NCBI RefSeq assembly: GCF_018860545.1
Contig: NZ_JAHKPN010000011.1
Coordinates: 1 to 64,000 of the forward strand
DNA length: 64,000 nucleotides
Source: Winogradskyella psychrotolerans
GTDB lineage: Bacteria > Bacteroidota > Bacteroidia > Flavobacteriales > Flavobacteriaceae
Reading direction: 5' to 3'
Part shown: piece by piece, positions 42,486-51,967 of the stretch
Position numbering within the stretch: position 1 is the first letter of the stretch
How the letters are laid out: every line of letters starts with the position of its first letter
The notes under the pieces: model-generated
What the model was told of the DNA's origin: nothing
Database searches by the model: none
What the model saw: only the letters and a program-made list of their open reading frames with translations
Made by a program: the position numbers and the translations under genes

Positions 42486-45251
42486 TTAAAATTTTAAGAT
42501 ATAATTAACTAAGCTATCATCGTGATTTAATTGTAATCTTTTACGCAATCGATAACGTTTAGTTTCCACACTTTTGATTGATATATTGAGTAATGGAGCC
42601 ATTTCTTTCGATGATAAGTTCAATCTTAAGTAGGCACAAAACTTTAAATCATTAGGAGTTAATTCTGGATGGGCGGCTTTAATTTTATCCATAAAATCTT
42701 TATCAGCATTGTTAAAAGCCTCTTCAAAAAATTTCCAATCTTTATTATTATTTAGATTATTATTTATAAGATCGATGGCGCTTCCAATATCTGTTCTGTT
42801 TTTAGCATGCTTCAACTCCTTTTTAATTTTTCGAAGCATCTCGTTCTTTTTAATAATACTCATCGTAGAAATAGCTAACTCACGGTTTTTTCCTTCGATA
42901 TCCTGATTCAGCTTTTCGTTTTTAAATTGAATAATGGTTCTTTCGTTTTTAATTTGTTCATGTTTTAATATCCGCTCATAATAAAACTTATATGCTTTGT
43001 GAACTAAAAACCCTAATAACGCTAGTATGAGTACATAAATAAAAATGGCCGTATTTGAAATAAACCACGGCCTCGCAATCTCAAATTGATAATTTACGAC
43101 ATTGTCTGATAATTGATTTCCTATTTTAGCTCTAACTTCTAGATTATAATCTCCAAAAGATAGATTTTCAAATTGAACACTAGCTTGTTTAGACCAAGTA
43201 CTCCAGCGATCCATCTGACCATTTAATTTGTATTGGTAGTTAACGTCGAGAAATTTATTGTATTCCGGTAAAGCATAGCTAAAAAACAAGGTGCCGTATT
43301 TGTGTTTAAAATCGCCTTTATCATGAAGCGGTAGATCAACAACATTATTCTCCAGATCTGTAACCTTTACCGAGTTTAGATGAATAACATATTCGGATTC
43401 ATTTTTGATTTCAGATATATCCATAGTTAAATAACCATTAGACGTACCTAATACATATTTTTCATTTGCTATATGCTGTATATTTTCAAATCCAAGCACT
43501 CCCTTTCTTAAATTTGAAGGAATTGATATCGTAGTTATTTCTGGTTCATTGGTAAGGTTATCATTATCTACATAACTTATATCGTGTTCTGAAAACAACC
43601 ACAATCGTCCTGTTTGATCTACGACCATTTTCACAGATTTATAAGGCGATATCTTTTCACTTAAATCTATATTTTTTTCAAACTTACTCTTCGTTTTGTC
43701 ATATTTGAACACCCCATCTTCAGATGTATATAAAATATTATCGCGGTATGAAATTAAACCTGAATTTTTTCCTAATTTCAATTCTGATTGCCGCTTAATA
43801 TCCACAACTTCATGCAGCAAACTGTCTAATTGAATTCTGAAAACACCTTTATACTCATGATTCACCAATATTTGGTTTAAATCGTTGATTTCAAAAAAGC
43901 GTGATGAATTTTTAAAACCTTCTATCTTATTCCTCACTTCCCACGAATTATTGCTTTTCTGTAAAACATATAAGCCGTCATAATTACCTTGAAGTAAAAG
44001 GTTATCATGATTTGGTACTGTTTTAAAATTCCAAGCACCTAAAATAGGACTGATACTTTTTGCCGAATTACCCTCAATCAAAAATGTACCTAAATGGTGT
44101 CCGCAGAACAAGGATTTGTTATCGTCATTAAAGAGACTCCAAACCTGACCTGCTGTACCTTTTACAAAAGTAAAATCTTGATCTTTAGAATCGAGAGAAC
44201 GATAAAACAAGCCTTGATTTGTACCTACATAGAGATAATTTTGAAAAATCAAAGTTGTATACACCGTACCAATATCACCGTTATAATCTATAAATGTTTT
44301 TATAGACGAATTAACATTAATACAGTTGATTCCATTGTCTAAACCGGTCCAAACATTATTTTCGTGATCCTCAAAAAGTGAAAGCACCGTATTATTTGTT
44401 AATCCTTTTTTTTGATTTATTTCGTATGCAATCTCACCACTAGTATTCACTTTAATGAGACCATTAGAAATTGTACCTAATACAGAACTACCATCTTTAA
44501 GCTGAATACTACTAAATACATTTAATTCTTTAAGCCTTTGGTTAGAAGACACATTCCATTCTTTAAATTCATTATTATGCAATTCAAAAAAACCAGAGTT
44601 ACGGGTGAGTACAATTAGCTTTTCTTCTGTGTGAAAAACATTAATAACCCTATCTTCAAGCACAATTTCATCATCAAGGACTAGTTTTGGTTTACCTTCC
44701 TCTAACACATATATCCCTTCATTAGCCACATGATAATAAATGCGATTTTTAACATTAAAGACTTTGTAAATTATATTTTCAGAAATTATGCTTTTAAAAC
44801 TTTCAGTAGTTTTATCGTAGAAATATAGAGCGTGACCTGCTTGAAATACGACCCATTCACCATAACTTATGATATTCCAAATCTGATCATCGCTTAAAAT
44901 CTTTTCTCCTAATTTTGGGATAAGCGATGTGTATTCTAAGTGCCCAAATTTATTCCGCTGCCAATAACCAAATTCCTCATAACAACCTGAGTAAATCCTA
45001 TCACCAATAGCCTTCACAGCCCTTAAGATCGTGTTATTTGGAGAACGATAAGGCACCCAATTGGCACCATTAAATTCTAACAATCCTAAATTATTTGCGA
45101 CATAGATATAATTATTAGAATCTTGAGAAATCATCCAATTTTGATTCTCACCATCATAATCCGATGTTGTATATACTTTTATAGGTGGTAATTCTTGACT
45201 ATAAGACACATAGCTTATAAAAAATATAAGAAATAACGATACGATTTTCAT
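42486..45251 (-). CDS. beta-propeller / Y_Y_Y / LuxR-type HTH membrane regulator
   Basis: The 921-residue protein has a signal peptide (start at ATG 45249-45251, MKIVSLFLIFFISYVSYSQ). A long periplasmic region of Reg_prop-type beta-propeller repeats follows, then a Y_Y_Y domain (YQYKLNGQMDRWSTWSKQASVQFENLSFGDYNLEVRA), one membrane helix (ISNTAIFIYVLILALLGFLVHKAY) and a coiled coil. It ends in a LuxR/GerE-type HTH: ELTPNDLKFCAYLRLNLSSKEMAPLLNISIKSVETKRYRLRKRL. There is no histidine kinase or receiver, so it is a one-component, membrane-spanning regulator. It sits directly upstream of susC and very probably responds to the imported compound and drives susCD. Confidence 0.9.
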   Translation of the reverse strand: MKIVSLFLIFFISYVSYSQELPPIKVYTTSDYDGENQNWMISQDSNNYIYVANNLGLLEFNGANWVPYRSPNNTILRAVKAIGDRIYSGCYEEFGYWQRNKFGHLEYTSLIPKLGEKILSDDQIWNIISYGEWVVFQAGHALYFYDKTTESFKSIISENIIYKVFNVKNRIYYHVANEGIYVLEEGKPKLVLDDEIVLEDRVINVFHTEEKLIVLTRNSGFFELHNNEFKEWNVSSNQRLKELNVFSSIQLKDGSSVLGTISNGLIKVNTSGEIAYEINQKKGLTNNTVLSLFEDHENNVWTGLDNGINCINVNSSIKTFIDYNGDIGTVYTTLIFQNYLYVGTNQGLFYRSLDSKDQDFTFVKGTAGQVWSLFNDDNKSLFCGHHLGTFLIEGNSAKSISPILGAWNFKTVPNHDNLLLQGNYDGLYVLQKSNNSWEVRNKIEGFKNSSRFFEINDLNQILVNHEYKGVFRIQLDSLLHEVVDIKRQSELKLGKNSGLISYRDNILYTSEDGVFKYDKTKSKFEKNIDLSEKISPYKSVKMVVDQTGRLWLFSEHDISYVDNDNLTNEPEITTISIPSNLRKGVLGFENIQHIANEKYVLGTSNGYLTMDISEIKNESEYVIHLNSVKVTDLENNVVDLPLHDKGDFKHKYGTLFFSYALPEYNKFLDVNYQYKLNGQMDRWSTWSKQASVQFENLSFGDYNLEVRAKIGNQLSDNVVNYQFEIARPWFISNTAIFIYVLILALLGFLVHKAYKFYYERILKHEQIKNERTIIQFKNEKLNQDIEGKNRELAISTMSIIKKNEMLRKIKKELKHAKNRTDIGSAIDLINNNLNNNKDWKFFEEAFNNADKDFMDKIKAAHPELTPNDLKFCAYLRLNLSSKEMAPLLNISIKSVETKRYRLRKRLQLNHDDSLVNYILKF

Positions 45252-45308
45252 TTTAAGGATAGACATTTATACGATACTTGTAAAGATAGTTTTAGAAAAT
45301 GAACAAAC

Positions 45309-45339
45309 AAAATGCCAACTCTAATAGAATTGACATTTT
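45309..45339 (-). terminator. terminator of the glpDKF operon (strand-specific, G-U rich stem)
   Basis: AAAATGCCAACTCT (45309-45322) and AGAATTGACATTTT (45326-45339) mismatch at three positions as DNA. In the minus-strand RNA all 14 positions pair, three as G-U, with a 3-base loop and a following UUUGUUUGUUC. On the plus strand these become A-C mismatches, so the stem works only for the glp transcript, whose last stop codon is at 45366. Confidence 0.7.
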
Positions 45340-45365
45340 CATATTTAAATAAATCTGAAATTATT

Positions 45366-46094
45366 TTAAGACAAAGCTAACATTAGAAATGCCGCCAAAG
45401 CACCACCAACCAATGGTCCCAAAACCGGAATCCAAGCATAAGACCAATCACTTTTCGCTTTGTTTTGTATTGGCAGAATGGCATGGATAAGTCGCGGCCC
45501 TAAATCTCTTGCCGGATTAATGGCATAACCTGTTGTACCTCCTAAAGACAAACCAATAGACCATACCAAAAAGGCCACAGGCAAAGCACCTAAAGACCCC
45601 ATACCAATGACAGTTTCAGCTTCTGAGATACTGGCATCAGTAAAATAAAATATGCTAAACAGCAGAACAAATGTCCCGAGCATTTCACTAAAAAAATTCG
45701 AAAATGTGTTTCTAATTGCTGGAGCTGTGCAGAATACAGCCTTTTTAGAATCCGCATTATCTGTTTCATCAAAGTGATTTTTATACATTAACCACACCGC
45801 TGTTGCACCAATCATAGCACCAATCATTTGTGCTAAAATATACATTGGCACATCGGCCCAAGGAAATTTACCTGCTATGGCCACCGCAACGGTCACTGCC
45901 GGATTAATATGCGCTCCACTATATGGACCTGCGATGACAACCGCCACGTAAACCGCCAAAGCCCACCCCGTTGTAATCACAATCCAACCACTATTATTAC
46001 CAATGGTTTTGTTGAGGACAACGTTAGCCACAACACCTCCTCCAAGTAAAATTAAAATCGCTGTACCTATAAGCTCTGCTATAAATGGTGTCAT
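45366..46094 (-). CDS. glpF: glycerol uptake facilitator (aquaglyceroporin)
   Basis: The 242-residue MIP-family channel has six membrane helices and the two pore motifs GAHINPAVTVA and GYAINPARDLGPR. The Asp directly after the second NPAR is the mark of glycerol-conducting GlpF-type channels rather than strict water channels. It moves glycerol across the inner membrane by diffusion. It is the last gene of glpD-glpK-glpF, 15 bases after glpK, and is followed by a terminator. GlpK would trap the glycerol as glycerol-3-phosphate. Confidence 0.95.
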   Translation of the reverse strand: MTPFIAELIGTAILILLGGGVVANVVLNKTIGNNSGWIVITTGWALAVYVAVVIAGPYSGAHINPAVTVAVAIAGKFPWADVPMYILAQMIGAMIGATAVWLMYKNHFDETDNADSKKAVFCTAPAIRNTFSNFFSEMLGTFVLLFSIFYFTDASISEAETVIGMGSLGALPVAFLVWSIGLSLGGTTGYAINPARDLGPRLIHAILPIQNKAKSDWSYAWIPVLGPLVGGALAAFLMLALS

Positions 46095-46109
46095 AATATA
46101 ACTACGTTT

Positions 46110-47606
46110 TTAAATGTTTTTAGTCCAATATTCTAAAGCATCAATAGCTTTATACCAACCTTTAATATTCATTTCAACTTCCGTTCTATCTTCAATTGGA
46201 CTGAACACTTTGTCCGTTTGCCAAATATCCTGTATTTCTTCAGGACTTGCCCAATACCCAACCGCCAAGCCTGCTAAAAACGCCGCTCCCATGGCTGTGG
46301 TTTCCACCACTTTTGGCCTTACAGTTACCGTGTTTAAAACGTCGGATTGGAACTGCATTAATACATTATTTATGGTTGCACCACCATCTACGCGCAACTC
46401 TTTTATAGAAATTTCAGCATCTGCCTCCATGGCTTTTAAAATATCCATCGTTTGAAAAGCAATAGATTCTATAGCGGCTCTTGCAATGTGCGCATCTGTA
46501 CTTCCTCTTGTTAACCCAAACATGGTACCTTTAGCATGCTGATTCCAATGTGGCGCACCTAAACCCGCAAAAGCGGGCACAAAATAAACTCCGTCAGAGC
46601 TATCTACTGAAGATGCCAATGCCTCAACATCAGAAGAATGTCTTATAATTTTTAAGCCATCGCGAAGCCATTGCACAACGGCTCCTGCAATAAAAACACT
46701 ACCTTCTAGTGCATAAGTTGTTTTTCCATTAATTTTCCAAGCGACAGTCGTTAATAAGTTATTTTTTGAAACAATAGGCTTCTCTCCAATATTCATTAAC
46801 ATAAAACAACCGGTTCCATATGTGTTTTTTACCATGCCTGGTTTGGTACACATTTGGCCGAATAATGCGGCTTGTTGATCACCGGCAATACCTGCAATGG
46901 GAATTTTAGTATCATAAAATGTAGATGTCGTATGACCATAAACTTCACTAGACGCTTTTACTTCTGGCAACATACTTTTAGGAATGGTTAATAACTCCAA
47001 TAATTCAGCATCCCAATCCATAGTATTGATGTTAAACATTAAAGTTCTTGAAGCGTTAGTGACATCTGTGACGTGTTGCTTGCCTTTAGTGAAATTCCAA
47101 ACTAACCAACAATCTATTGTTCCTAAAATTAAATCTCCTGCCTCCGCTTTTGCTCGTGCTCCATCGACATTGTCTAGGATCCATTTCACTTTAGTTCCTG
47201 AAAAATAAGAATCTATCACCAGGCCAGTTTTTTGCTTTATAAGTTCTGATTTACCTTCTTTTTTAAGCTGATCGCAATAATCTGATGTTCTTTTATCTTG
47301 CCAAACAATCGCATTATAAACGGGTTCTCCTGTGTTTTTATCCCAAACCACAACGGTTTCACGTTGATTTGTAATACCAATTGCCGCTATATGCTCAACA
47401 TCTAATCCTTTTTTGGCAATAGCTTCTGTAGCCACTCCTGCTTGAGACGACCAAATTTCTCTTGGGTCGTGTTCTACCCAACCAGGCTTAGGAAAATATT
47501 GTGTAAATTCTTTTTGAGCTGTAGATATAATATGCCCTTTTTTATCGAAAACTATTGCCCTAGAACTGGTTGTCCCTTGATCTAGGGATAAAATATATTT
47601 CCCCAT
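46110..47606 (-). CDS. glpK: glycerol kinase
   Basis: The 498-residue FGGY-family kinase has the phosphate-binding loop [14 protein letters not shown] at the start, the FGGY signature regions ENLLT-type [12 protein letters not shown] and [22 protein letters not shown], and the adenosine motif [19 protein letters not shown]. It makes glycerol-3-phosphate from glycerol and ATP in the cytoplasm. Length equals that of typical GlpK. It lies between glpD and glpF on one transcript. Confidence 0.97.
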   Translation of the reverse strand: MGKYILSLDQGTTSSRAIVFDKKGHIISTAQKEFTQYFPKPGWVEHDPREIWSSQAGVATEAIAKKGLDVEHIAAIGITNQRETVVVWDKNTGEPVYNAIVWQDKRTSDYCDQLKKEGKSELIKQKTGLVIDSYFSGTKVKWILDNVDGARAKAEAGDLILGTIDCWLVWNFTKGKQHVTDVTNASRTLMFNINTMDWDAELLELLTIPKSMLPEVKASSEVYGHTTSTFYDTKIPIAGIAGDQQAALFGQMCTKPGMVKNTYGTGCFMLMNIGEKPIVSKNNLLTTVAWKINGKTTYALEGSVFIAGAVVQWLRDGLKIIRHSSDVEALASSVDSSDGVYFVPAFAGLGAPHWNQHAKGTMFGLTRGSTDAHIARAAIESIAFQTMDILKAMEADAEISIKELRVDGGATINNVLMQFQSDVLNTVTVRPKVVETTAMGAAFLAGLAVGYWASPEEIQDIWQTDKVFSPIEDRTEVEMNIKGWYKAIDALEYWTKNI

Positions 47607-47660
47607 AGTGTATTGTTTATTTAGTAGTTTAACCGAAGTAGAGTTCGGAATAAATTATTA

Positions 47661-49226
47661 TTATTTTAAAATATATTGATCTGCAATCTGTATAAATTCG
47701 GAAATTTTCTGAGCACGCCATTCTTCGGTTTCATTCAATTCTGCTCGTACTAACTCACCCACCATTGGAGCAATCTCAATAGCTGCTTTTGCATCTAAAA
47801 AAAGTATTCGGACACGCCTTGCTAAAACATCATCAATACTTCTGGCCATTTCATGTCGTACCGCCCAAACGACTTCTGCTTTTGTAAATTCTAATCTTGG
47901 ATGCAGACGCTCACTTAAAACAGGATTTTCCTCGATGAGTTCGGCTATACCTTTTTGATCGCTTCCATAAATATAAAGATGATTGGCGCGATCGACTGTA
48001 CCGTTAGCACCATGAATCAATAAGTTATGCGTCAGGCATTCTTCATTTGGCAATTTCTCTAACGCTATTATTTTATTTACAACATCTTGAGCCATCCGTC
48101 TATAGGTGGTCCATTTCCCTCCTGTGATTGTCACCAATTCAGAATCTGAAACTATTATTTTATGACTACGAGATATTTCTTTTGTTTTTTCAGATTTATC
48201 TTTTGGAGCCGCTAAGGGTCGTAATCCCGCAAAAATACTTAGCACATCAGCCTTACTTGCATTTTTATTAAGATACCTATTAGCGGTTTCTAAAACGAAA
48301 TCGACCTCTTTATCTAAAGCTTTTGGCTCTAAACTATGACTATCTAGTAAAGTATCTGTTGTACCAACCACCACTCTATTATGCCAGGGTACTAAGAACA
48401 GCACACGCCCATCGTCTGTTTTCGGTATCATTATAGCATCATTTCCAGGCAAAAAGGATTTATCAAACACCAGATGAATACCTTGACTTGGGCGAATACT
48501 ATTTTCTGCAGCGATATCATCCATTTGCAAAACCTCATCTGAAAAAACACCTGTAGCATTGACTACTACTTTAGCGCTTAATGTATATTCACGATTGGTT
48601 TCCGTATCAATGGAAACAACACCATCTACTATTCCTTTATCATTTTTTTGAAGGTGTTTTACCTTAAAGTGATTTAAAACCGTTGCACCATGTTCAATAC
48701 AACTCTGCGCAATATTAACGGCTAATCTAGAATCATCAAACTGACCATCATGATATACGACGCCTCCTTTTAGTTGATGCGTTTTTAAAGTTGCTAATCT
48801 TGAAATAGTTTCGGCTTTTTTAATTCTAATAGATTTTCCAAAGCTTAACTTACCAGCCAAAAAATCATAAACTTTTAATCCTACCGTATAAAAGAAATTA
48901 TCCCACCATTTATAATTTGGAATAATGAACGATTGGTTACGAACTAAATGTGACGCATTTTTCAACATTAAACCTCTCTCATACAAAGCCTCTCGAACCA
49001 AATCAATATTGCCCTGAGCCAAATAACGCACTCCTCCATGCACTAACTTTGTACTTCTACTCGATGTACCTTTAGCAAAATCAACTTGCTCCAGCAATAA
49101 GGTTTTATAACCACGAGTTGCACAATCTAAGGCGACACCCAATCCTGTGGCTCCACCTCCAATGATAATAACATCCCACTTTTTGGTGGTATTTAACTGA
49201 TTTACTAAAGTTTCTCTTTTGAACAA
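47661..49226 (-). CDS. glpD: aerobic glycerol-3-phosphate dehydrogenase
   Basis: The 521-residue flavoprotein has the FAD dinucleotide motif VIIGGGATGLGVALDCATRG near residue 20, then LLEQVDFAKGTSSRSTKLVHGGVRYL (the GlpD signature). It ends in a C-terminal helical domain (MVGELVRAELNETEEWRAQKISEF). It oxidises glycerol-3-phosphate to dihydroxyacetone phosphate and feeds electrons to menaquinone at the membrane. It is the first gene of the glpDKF operon, divergent from glpR. A -7 box and candidate GlpR half-sites lie in the 191 bases between them. Confidence 0.97.
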   Translation of the reverse strand: MFKRETLVNQLNTTKKWDVIIIGGGATGLGVALDCATRGYKTLLLEQVDFAKGTSSRSTKLVHGGVRYLAQGNIDLVREALYERGLMLKNASHLVRNQSFIIPNYKWWDNFFYTVGLKVYDFLAGKLSFGKSIRIKKAETISRLATLKTHQLKGGVVYHDGQFDDSRLAVNIAQSCIEHGATVLNHFKVKHLQKNDKGIVDGVVSIDTETNREYTLSAKVVVNATGVFSDEVLQMDDIAAENSIRPSQGIHLVFDKSFLPGNDAIMIPKTDDGRVLFLVPWHNRVVVGTTDTLLDSHSLEPKALDKEVDFVLETANRYLNKNASKADVLSIFAGLRPLAAPKDKSEKTKEISRSHKIIVSDSELVTITGGKWTTYRRMAQDVVNKIIALEKLPNEECLTHNLLIHGANGTVDRANHLYIYGSDQKGIAELIEENPVLSERLHPRLEFTKAEVVWAVRHEMARSIDDVLARRVRILFLDAKAAIEIAPMVGELVRAELNETEEWRAQKISEFIQIADQYILK

Positions 49227-49247
49227 AATGCTAATTACATGTTACAA

Positions 49248-49363
49248 TTAGTTTCAAATGTAAACAAATTATTTTAAAATGAAACTAAACGAAACTATAA
49301 TTTAATCAAAAATGAAGATTTACGAAAAAATAAACTTCATTTTCTTTCGTTTTACTATATTTG
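49248..49363. promoter_or_regulatory. glpD/glpR divergent promoter region with candidate GlpR sites
   Basis: A minus-strand -7 box TACATTTG (49255-49262) faces glpD and a plus-strand TATATTTG (49356-49363) faces glpR. Candidate operators are AAACGAAA (49287-49294) with its inverted copy TTTCGTTT (49345-49352), and TTAGTTTCA (49248-49256) with its inverted copy TGAAACTAA (49280-49288). TTTCG-type half-sites are known for DeoR-family repressors. The assignment to GlpR is inferred from position. Confidence 0.55.
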
Positions 49364-49417
49364 TTCTTGCAGAGCTAAATACAACCATTCATTACAAAAA
49401 AGATAAAAACATATTAC

Positions 49418-50173
49418 ATGAAGCGACATCAAGACATACTAGATCTACTATCAAAAGAGAAACATCTTGAAGTTTTAGAGCTGTGTGAGATGTTAAATGT
49501 TTCTGCAGTTACGATTAGAAAAGATTTAAAATTACTTGAACAAAAAGGATTACTTCATAGAACACATGGAGGAGCTTCTATTGAAAACCCATACATCAAT
49601 GAACGTACGGTTTTGGATAAAGAGAAAATCTCGGTAGAGGAAAAAAATGGTATTGCCCAAATGGCTGCCACCCGTATTGTTGAAAACGACTCTATTTTAA
49701 TTGCTTCGGGAACAACGGTTCAGGCACTTTCTAAATTTATAGAAGCAAAGAACAAATTAACGGTCATTACGTCTTCGCTCAACGTGGTATTACATTTAAT
49801 TCATGATAAGAATATTGAAATTCTTCAACTTGGTGGCTATATAAGACACAGTTCTGCATCTGTAATAGGAAATTACGCGGAGTATATTTTAAAAAATGTG
49901 TCTTGTAGTAAATTATTTTTAGGTGTTGATGGTATTGATTTAGACTACGGACTTTCTACAACCAACTTAGAAGAAGCCGAATTAAACAAGAAAATGCTCA
50001 ATGCTGCCCAGAAAGTGATTGTTTTAGCTGATTCTTCTAAATTTGGAAAAAAGAGTTTTGCTAGAATCTGTGACCTTACACTTGTGGATGAAATTATAAC
50101 AGATAAAGGCATATCTAATTCTGTTAGAAAAAAACTGGAAGAAAAGGAAATAAAAGTCACTATTGTAAATTAA
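49418..50173 (+). CDS. glpR: DeoR-family glycerol regulon repressor
   Basis: The 251-residue DeoR-type regulator has the HTH VLELCEMLNVSAVTIRKDLKLLEQKGLLHRTHGGA at residues about 17-52. A C-terminal sugar-phosphate isomerase-like sensor domain follows (ILIASGTTVQALSKFI, VITSSLNVV, LGVDGIDLDYGLSTTNLEEAELNKKML, VLADSSKFG). GlpR-type repressors release DNA on binding glycerol-3-phosphate. Divergence from glpDKF makes that the likely ligand here. It is followed after 27 bases by a sulfatase gene on the same strand, so both share one transcript. Confidence 0.9.
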   Translation: MKRHQDILDLLSKEKHLEVLELCEMLNVSAVTIRKDLKLLEQKGLLHRTHGGASIENPYINERTVLDKEKISVEEKNGIAQMAATRIVENDSILIASGTTVQALSKFIEAKNKLTVITSSLNVVLHLIHDKNIEILQLGGYIRHSSASVIGNYAEYILKNVSCSKLFLGVDGIDLDYGLSTTNLEEAELNKKMLNAAQKVIVLADSSKFGKKSFARICDLTLVDEIITDKGISNSVRKKLEEKEIKVTIVN

Positions 50174-50200
50174 TTAGAAATAACCTAAGCCACTTTCAAA

Positions 50201-51700
50201 ATGAAAAAAATCGTATTCCTATTGATTTTAGCACTCTGTATGTCTTGTGATTCAGATAAAAAGAAAAACGAAACAACGGAACAAAATAGTGAACAAAAAA
50301 ATGAACAACCAAATATTCTATTAATTGTTATCGATGATCAAGGTTATGCAGATTTTTCGCCTTTTGATAATTTTGATACTACCGTTTCTAGTCCAAATAT
50401 TTCTCGATTAGGAAAATCAGGTACGGTTTACTCACAAGCTTACGTTACAGCACCTGTATGTAGTCCATCTAGAGCGGGAATCATTACTGGAAAAAATCAA
50501 TTCCGTTGGGATAAACCCGCAAGTTGGGGACCAGGTTTACCAGACGATATAAAAACATTACCAGAATATTTAAAAGAAGCGGGTTACCATACCGCACGAA
50601 TAGGCAAAAATGATTTAGGTCAAAATTTTCACAAAAATGATGTTAGAGAATATCCTTTACAACATGGTTACGATGAGTTTTTAGGATTTTCAGCACACGC
50701 TCACGATTATTGGTTAAATTCTCAAAGCATCAAAGATCGCACACCAGACCCTTATGGTACAAGCGCTTTATTAGGTCCTTTGATGCATAATATGAGTGAA
50801 AAAAGTTACGACAAAGGTTATCTTACTGATATTTTAACAGACGAATCTATTGATTACTTAAAGCGCGAACACGATAAACCATTCTTTTTAACGTTAGCTT
50901 ACAGTGCTGTACATCACTTAATTCACGAGGTTCCAAAAAAGTATTTGGATAAATATAATGTGAAAGAAATCGCGAATTACGATCCAGATAGTTTAGTCAC
51001 TTTTGGTAATCACAAACCAGGAAGTTACTCTGCTTACTACGATAAATACTCTAGAGTCGGAGCTATAAACACAGATGATCTACGAAAATATTATTTAGCG
51101 AATCTAAATTGCTTAGATGATAATATTGGTCGTGTTTTAGATGCTTTGAGTGAAACCGGATTAGACAAAAACACCTTAGTTGTATTTATATCCGATAATG
51201 GCGGCTCTCCGCTTACAGGTGCTAATAATGCGCCATTAACGGGTGGAAAATATTCACTTTGGGAAGGTGGTATTAGAGTACCAATGGCCGTAAGTTGGCC
51301 AGGACATGTTGATGCTGGAAAAATTGAAAAACGCTATGTATCTGCATTAGACATTTTACCAACCTTAACAAAAGCTGCTGGCATTGCAACCACCGACAAA
51401 GATTTGGATGGCATTAGCCTACTTGATCCTAAAGAAGAACGCTTATTGGTTTGGAAATGGCAAAAAACTTGGGCTGCACGACAAGGCAAATGGAAAATAA
51501 CAAACGCCAAGGAAAATCATTGGAAGAGCGAGCCATCCGCACAGTATATCGCTCCAATTAGAGATGATTTAACTCTGAAATTATTTGATATAGAAGCTGA
51601 TCCAGGGGAGCGCCATGATGTTTCAGCGCAACATCCTGAAGTTGTAAAAAAACTGCAAACTGCATACGATGCATGGTGTGATGCCAACATCATAAAATAA
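50201..51700 (+). CDS. sulfatase lipoprotein (formylglycine-dependent, CSPSR)
   Basis: The 499-residue lipoprotein (MKKIVFLLILALCMSCDSD, Cys16) has the metal-binding NILLIVIDDQGYADFS (Asp45-Asp46) and the formylglycine motif VTAPVCSPSRAGIITGK with Cys87. This fits CxPSR, so it needs an anaerobic or FGE maturase encoded elsewhere. VFISDNGGS and GGKYSLWEGGIRVPMAVSWPG are further family motifs. It removes sulfate esters in the periplasm or at the surface. Substrate class is not decidable. It is co-transcribed with glpR, which suggests a sulfated, glycerol-releasing compound, but that is inference. Confidence 0.92.
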   Translation: MKKIVFLLILALCMSCDSDKKKNETTEQNSEQKNEQPNILLIVIDDQGYADFSPFDNFDTTVSSPNISRLGKSGTVYSQAYVTAPVCSPSRAGIITGKNQFRWDKPASWGPGLPDDIKTLPEYLKEAGYHTARIGKNDLGQNFHKNDVREYPLQHGYDEFLGFSAHAHDYWLNSQSIKDRTPDPYGTSALLGPLMHNMSEKSYDKGYLTDILTDESIDYLKREHDKPFFLTLAYSAVHHLIHEVPKKYLDKYNVKEIANYDPDSLVTFGNHKPGSYSAYYDKYSRVGAINTDDLRKYYLANLNCLDDNIGRVLDALSETGLDKNTLVVFISDNGGSPLTGANNAPLTGGKYSLWEGGIRVPMAVSWPGHVDAGKIEKRYVSALDILPTLTKAAGIATTDKDLDGISLLDPKEERLLVWKWQKTWAARQGKWKITNAKENHWKSEPSAQYIAPIRDDLTLKLFDIEADPGERHDVSAQHPEVVKKLQTAYDAWCDANIIK

Positions 51701-51731
51701 ATAGCCTTTTTGCCCTTGTTTTATATAATTG

Positions 51732-51768
51732 AAAAAAACTTGTGAAATTTACTTTACAGGTTTTTTTC
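51732..51768 (+). terminator. terminator of the glpR-sulfatase unit
   Basis: AAAAAAACTTGTGAAA is followed, after a short loop, by TTTACAGGTTTTTTT; the arms pair with one G-U, ending in a T run 32 bases after the sulfatase stop codon. Confidence 0.6.
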
Positions 51769-51917
51769 TTTTATATAACGACCGCTACGGAATCCTATAT
51801 ACAACTCTCAAATCAAACAAAATTTTATCATTACGAGCATATTATAGTTCATTGCGACCTTTTTGAACCTCATCATAATTACTTAAATTAAGTATTTTAT
51901 TTTTAAGATCATCATTA

Positions 51918-51925
51918 TAAATTTG
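51918..51925 (+). promoter_or_regulatory. -7 promoter box of the leucine-rich-repeat gene
   Basis: TAAATTTG fits TAnnTTTG and lies 42 bases upstream of the ATG at 51968. No clear -33 box is seen. Confidence 0.45.
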
Positions 51926-51967
51926 TAGGGGTATACATCCTTTTACTTAATTAAAAATGATTGACTT

